Assembly (NCBI GenBank): GCA_021818125.1
Contig: JAKAFG010000023.1
Location: 1-16,111, forward strand
DNA length: 16,111 bases
Origin: Pseudomonadota bacterium
GTDB lineage: Bacteria; Pseudomonadota; Gammaproteobacteria; Acidithiobacillales; Acidithiobacillaceae
Direction: 5' to 3'
Made by a program: the position numbers and the translations under genes. Positions 14,645-16,111 of this stretch are shown here, piece after piece; within the stretch, counting starts at the first letter, position 1; each line of letters starts with the position of its first letter. The notes beneath the pieces are model-generated. The model did not search any database. It had not been told where the DNA came from and saw only the letters and a program-made list of their open reading frames with translations.

Positions 14645-15397
14645 TTATTCGTTAATGGCGGTGCCGACATTCAGGCCATCAAACCAGTCGAGAAAACGCT
14701 GCACGTTATCCCCGCTATAAATGGCGCCATGTTGTGGACAAAGGTAATCAATTTCCAGCTTGCGCACACGGTTGATCCAGTCTTTTTTTGCCGCATTGGA
14801 TGGCATCCAGCGCTCATGAAAGTATTTGGCTTGGGTAATGTGCTCTTCGAAGGCGCGGCCGCTTTTATCGCGACGATCCACCCAGGCACCATGTCCTGGC
14901 GGTAAGAGCGCAGCGCCGACATCGCCGGAAAACAGCACCTTGGCCTCCGGATCATAAACATGGAAGTTTCCTGAAGAATGCAGATAATGAGCAGGAATGA
15001 ACTCCAGGCGATGGCCGCCGATCAGCATATCTCCGCCTTCGTCCGGAATGTCCTGCAGGGGCGCCTCCAAAGCGCCATAATGGCGGATGAAGCCGTCCCA
15101 GAGCTTGGGGATATGCCACTGAATCTGCTCATTGCAGGCATGCCAAAGCGGCAGGCTGGAAGCAGTATCCGGATCCTGATGGGAAACAAAAGCCGCCTTC
15201 AGACTGCTTGGCGGGACCACCTCGACGAGGGCAGCGAAAACCTGCGGAAAAATTTCAAATCCACCAGGATCGAGGATAAGGCTTTGCCCATTCGATTCCA
15301 TCACGTAGACATTGGAGTCGATGACGCGATGCTCATCCTGATCGTAGAGAATCCACCAGCGATGGTTGCCTGCTTCAAATATGGGTGCTGCTTTCAT
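14645..15397 (-). CDS. Oxygen-binding di-iron protein (ODP-type metallo-beta-lactamase fold)
   Basis: A 250-aa stand-alone MBL-fold domain related to the di-iron half of flavodiiron proteins, without the flavodoxin half that supplies electrons. It is therefore more likely a sensor or binder than an O2 reductase. Visible metal ligands are H73, D75 and D77 in SHQDPDTAS, H140 (or H137) in HYLHSSGNFH, D159 in FSGDVGA and H223 in PQHG. Spacings match flavodiiron enzymes; H140 to D159 is the expected 19 residues. T78 stands where many of those enzymes have a further His. In Treponema denticola an ODP protein of this class binds O2/iron and acts in chemotaxis. Here the gene overlaps the upstream mini-receptor gene by 23 bases and precedes a PAS-MCP-CZB receptor, which supports the same role. 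GGAG lies about 10 bases before the ATG. Enzymatic hydrolase activity is a less likely alternative. Confidence 0.88.
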   Translation of the reverse strand: MKAAPIFEAGNHRWWILYDQDEHRVIDSNVYVMESNGQSLILDPGGFEIFPQVFAALVEVVPPSSLKAAFVSHQDPDTASSLPLWHACNEQIQWHIPKLWDGFIRHYGALEAPLQDIPDEGGDMLIGGHRLEFIPAHYLHSSGNFHVYDPEAKVLFSGDVGAALLPPGHGAWVDRRDKSGRAFEEHITQAKYFHERWMPSNAAKKDWINRVRKLEIDYLCPQHGAIYSGDNVQRFLDWFDGLNVGTAINE

Positions 15398-15995
15398 GCT
15401 CTAAGCTCTCCAGTTGGTGGCGATAAGTGCGGATGGCGTTGGACACGGTGCGCACTGCCTCACCCATATCGCGTGAGACGCGCATAAGGGGGGCACCCGT
15501 GCCTTCTGCTAAAGCCGCTTCGATACGGCCATTGGTCACCACATACTCTTGTTCCTCAATGCCTTCTTGCAGGGCATCCACCGTGGCGAGGAGACGAAGC
15601 AATATTTCCCGCGCTTCTGTTTCTTCCTGGGTGATGAATTTTTGCGACTGCGCCTGGGTGTTCTTGAGAAGGGCGCAATCCTGACCACGCCGCGCCATGG
15701 CCTGGACCATGGCGCTAAACGATGCCGCGAAGCGCTGATGCTGGAGAATACGCATGTGCGCCTGAATCAGGGGCGCAATGGTCTCCTGCAGGTGCGATGC
15801 GGATTCTTTGAGGCTGGCGGCGCGTTCGCGGAAAGCCTGGGCGACTACGCCATATCCGGCCAATGCATTGCCATGACGTTTGACGAGCACCATCGCATTC
15901 AAGGCCCGGCGATCAATCTCGCGCAGGGATTTTTCGATGCTCTGGCGGGCAGCAAAGGAGGCGTCGACGACCTGCATGATGCGCTGGATATCCAT
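15375..15995 (-). CDS. Short helical protein with a degenerate chemoreceptor-tip motif
   Basis: A 206-aa, almost fully helical cytoplasmic protein. Residues 31-59 align without gaps to the receptor hairpin tip of the two receptors in this operon: ALNA, then R40, G42, G47, VVA (50-52) and A59 are kept, about 11 of 29 identical. Acidic residues that full receptors show in AAIEAARAGEHG are replaced by hydrophobic or basic ones. Only 30 residues precede the tip, so the long N-terminal receptor arm is missing. The rest looks like coiled coil (72-110, 120-150, 175-200). It has no membrane helix or known sensor domain. ATG 15995 shares its first base with the stop of the upstream cheA-like gene (TGATG), and its 3' end overlaps the ODP gene by 23 bases. 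It may be a receptor-derived adaptor or regulator of CheA arrays; function unproven. Confidence 0.8.
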   Translation of the reverse strand: MDIQRIMQVVDASFAARQSIEKSLREIDRRALNAMVLVKRHGNALAGYGVVAQAFRERAASLKESASHLQETIAPLIQAHMRILQHQRFAASFSAMVQAMARRGQDCALLKNTQAQSQKFITQEETEAREILLRLLATVDALQEGIEEQEYVVTNGRIEAALAEGTGAPLMRVSRDMGEAVRTVSNAIRTYRHQLESLEHESSTHI

Positions 15996-16111
15996 CAGGC
16001 GGCACCTCGCCGGTCGGTGGGGGGCATCTTGCCGGTGCTGGGGTACTCCAAGGCGTGACCGATCAGTGCGCCCGGATCAAGGATGAGGACGACATTGCCC
16101 TTGCCGGAAAT
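15995..16111 (-). CDS. 3' end of a CheA-like kinase (CheW-like regulatory domain)
   Basis: Only the last 38 codons are inside the window, read on the minus strand from 16111 to a TGA at 15997-15995. The peptide starts ISGKGNVVLILDPGALI and ends with a polar tail, MPPTDRRGAA. The GxGxVxLILDxxxLI pattern is the final strand and helix of the CheW-like regulatory domain at the end of CheA histidine kinases. A CheW protein or a second CheV-like fusion could look similar in such a short piece, so the name cheA is likely but not certain. The stop overlaps the next start (TGATG), coupling translation to the mini-receptor gene. Confidence 0.65.
   Translation of the reverse strand: MSGKGNVVLILDPGALIGHALEYPSTGKMPPTDRRGAA

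Noticed and set aside
14623..14670. Longer start of the PAS receptor at 14670
   Set aside because: It overlaps the ODP gene end, lacks a ribosome binding site, and the strong GAGGGAG site lies within the extra codons, pointing to ATG 14622.

Overview
The window reads as chromosomal DNA of a free-living gamma- or Acidithiobacillia-type proteobacterium. The order hfq-hflX-hflK-hflC-hisZ-purA, the YceF-type Maf protein and the PEP carboxylase are typical of beta/gammaproteobacteria. From overall protein similarity as I remember it, I would guess an Acidithiobacillus-like chemolithoautotroph, but that is inference. I see no tRNA, rRNA, CRISPR array, insertion sequence or phage gene. Coding density is high, and the only intergenic stretch over 300 bases is the divergent ppc/hfq spacer (4195-4570).

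Layout. (1) 2-748, + strand: 3' part of an exported TPR membrane protein with a Gly-rich, acidic tail, closed by a clear intrinsic terminator (772-797). (2) 814-4194, - strand: ppc (PEP carboxylase) followed by maf/yceF, with the maf ribosome binding site overlapping the ppc stop. (3) 4195-4570: divergent regulatory region with a good sigma70-like promoter for ppc and a GC-rich hairpin in its leader. (4) 4571-10762, + strand: hfq, hflX, hflK, hflC, hisZ, purA, with short gaps or ATGA overlaps. This group joins RNA chaperoning, ribosome rescue, control of FtsH proteolysis, histidine biosynthesis control and AMP synthesis. (5) 10777-16111, - strand, convergent with purA: a tightly packed chemotaxis operon. 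In transcription order it holds the 3' end of a cheA-like gene, a 206-aa protein with a degenerate chemoreceptor-tip segment, a stand-alone oxygen-binding di-iron (ODP-type) metallo-beta-lactamase-fold protein, a soluble PAS-MCP-CZB receptor, a CheV adaptor, a second soluble MCP-CZB receptor and a two-helix membrane protein.

The chemotaxis operon is the exciting part. No sensor in it has a transmembrane segment, and all sensor modules (di-iron O2/Fe site, PAS, two zinc-type CZB domains) point to intracellular oxygen, iron or redox state. I infer a cytoplasmic energy-taxis or redox-taxis pathway built around an ODP protein, with a mini-receptor-like protein translationally coupled between CheA and the ODP. 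ODP-type chemotaxis proteins are known from Treponema denticola. This particular combination, and the mini-receptor, look under-described to me.
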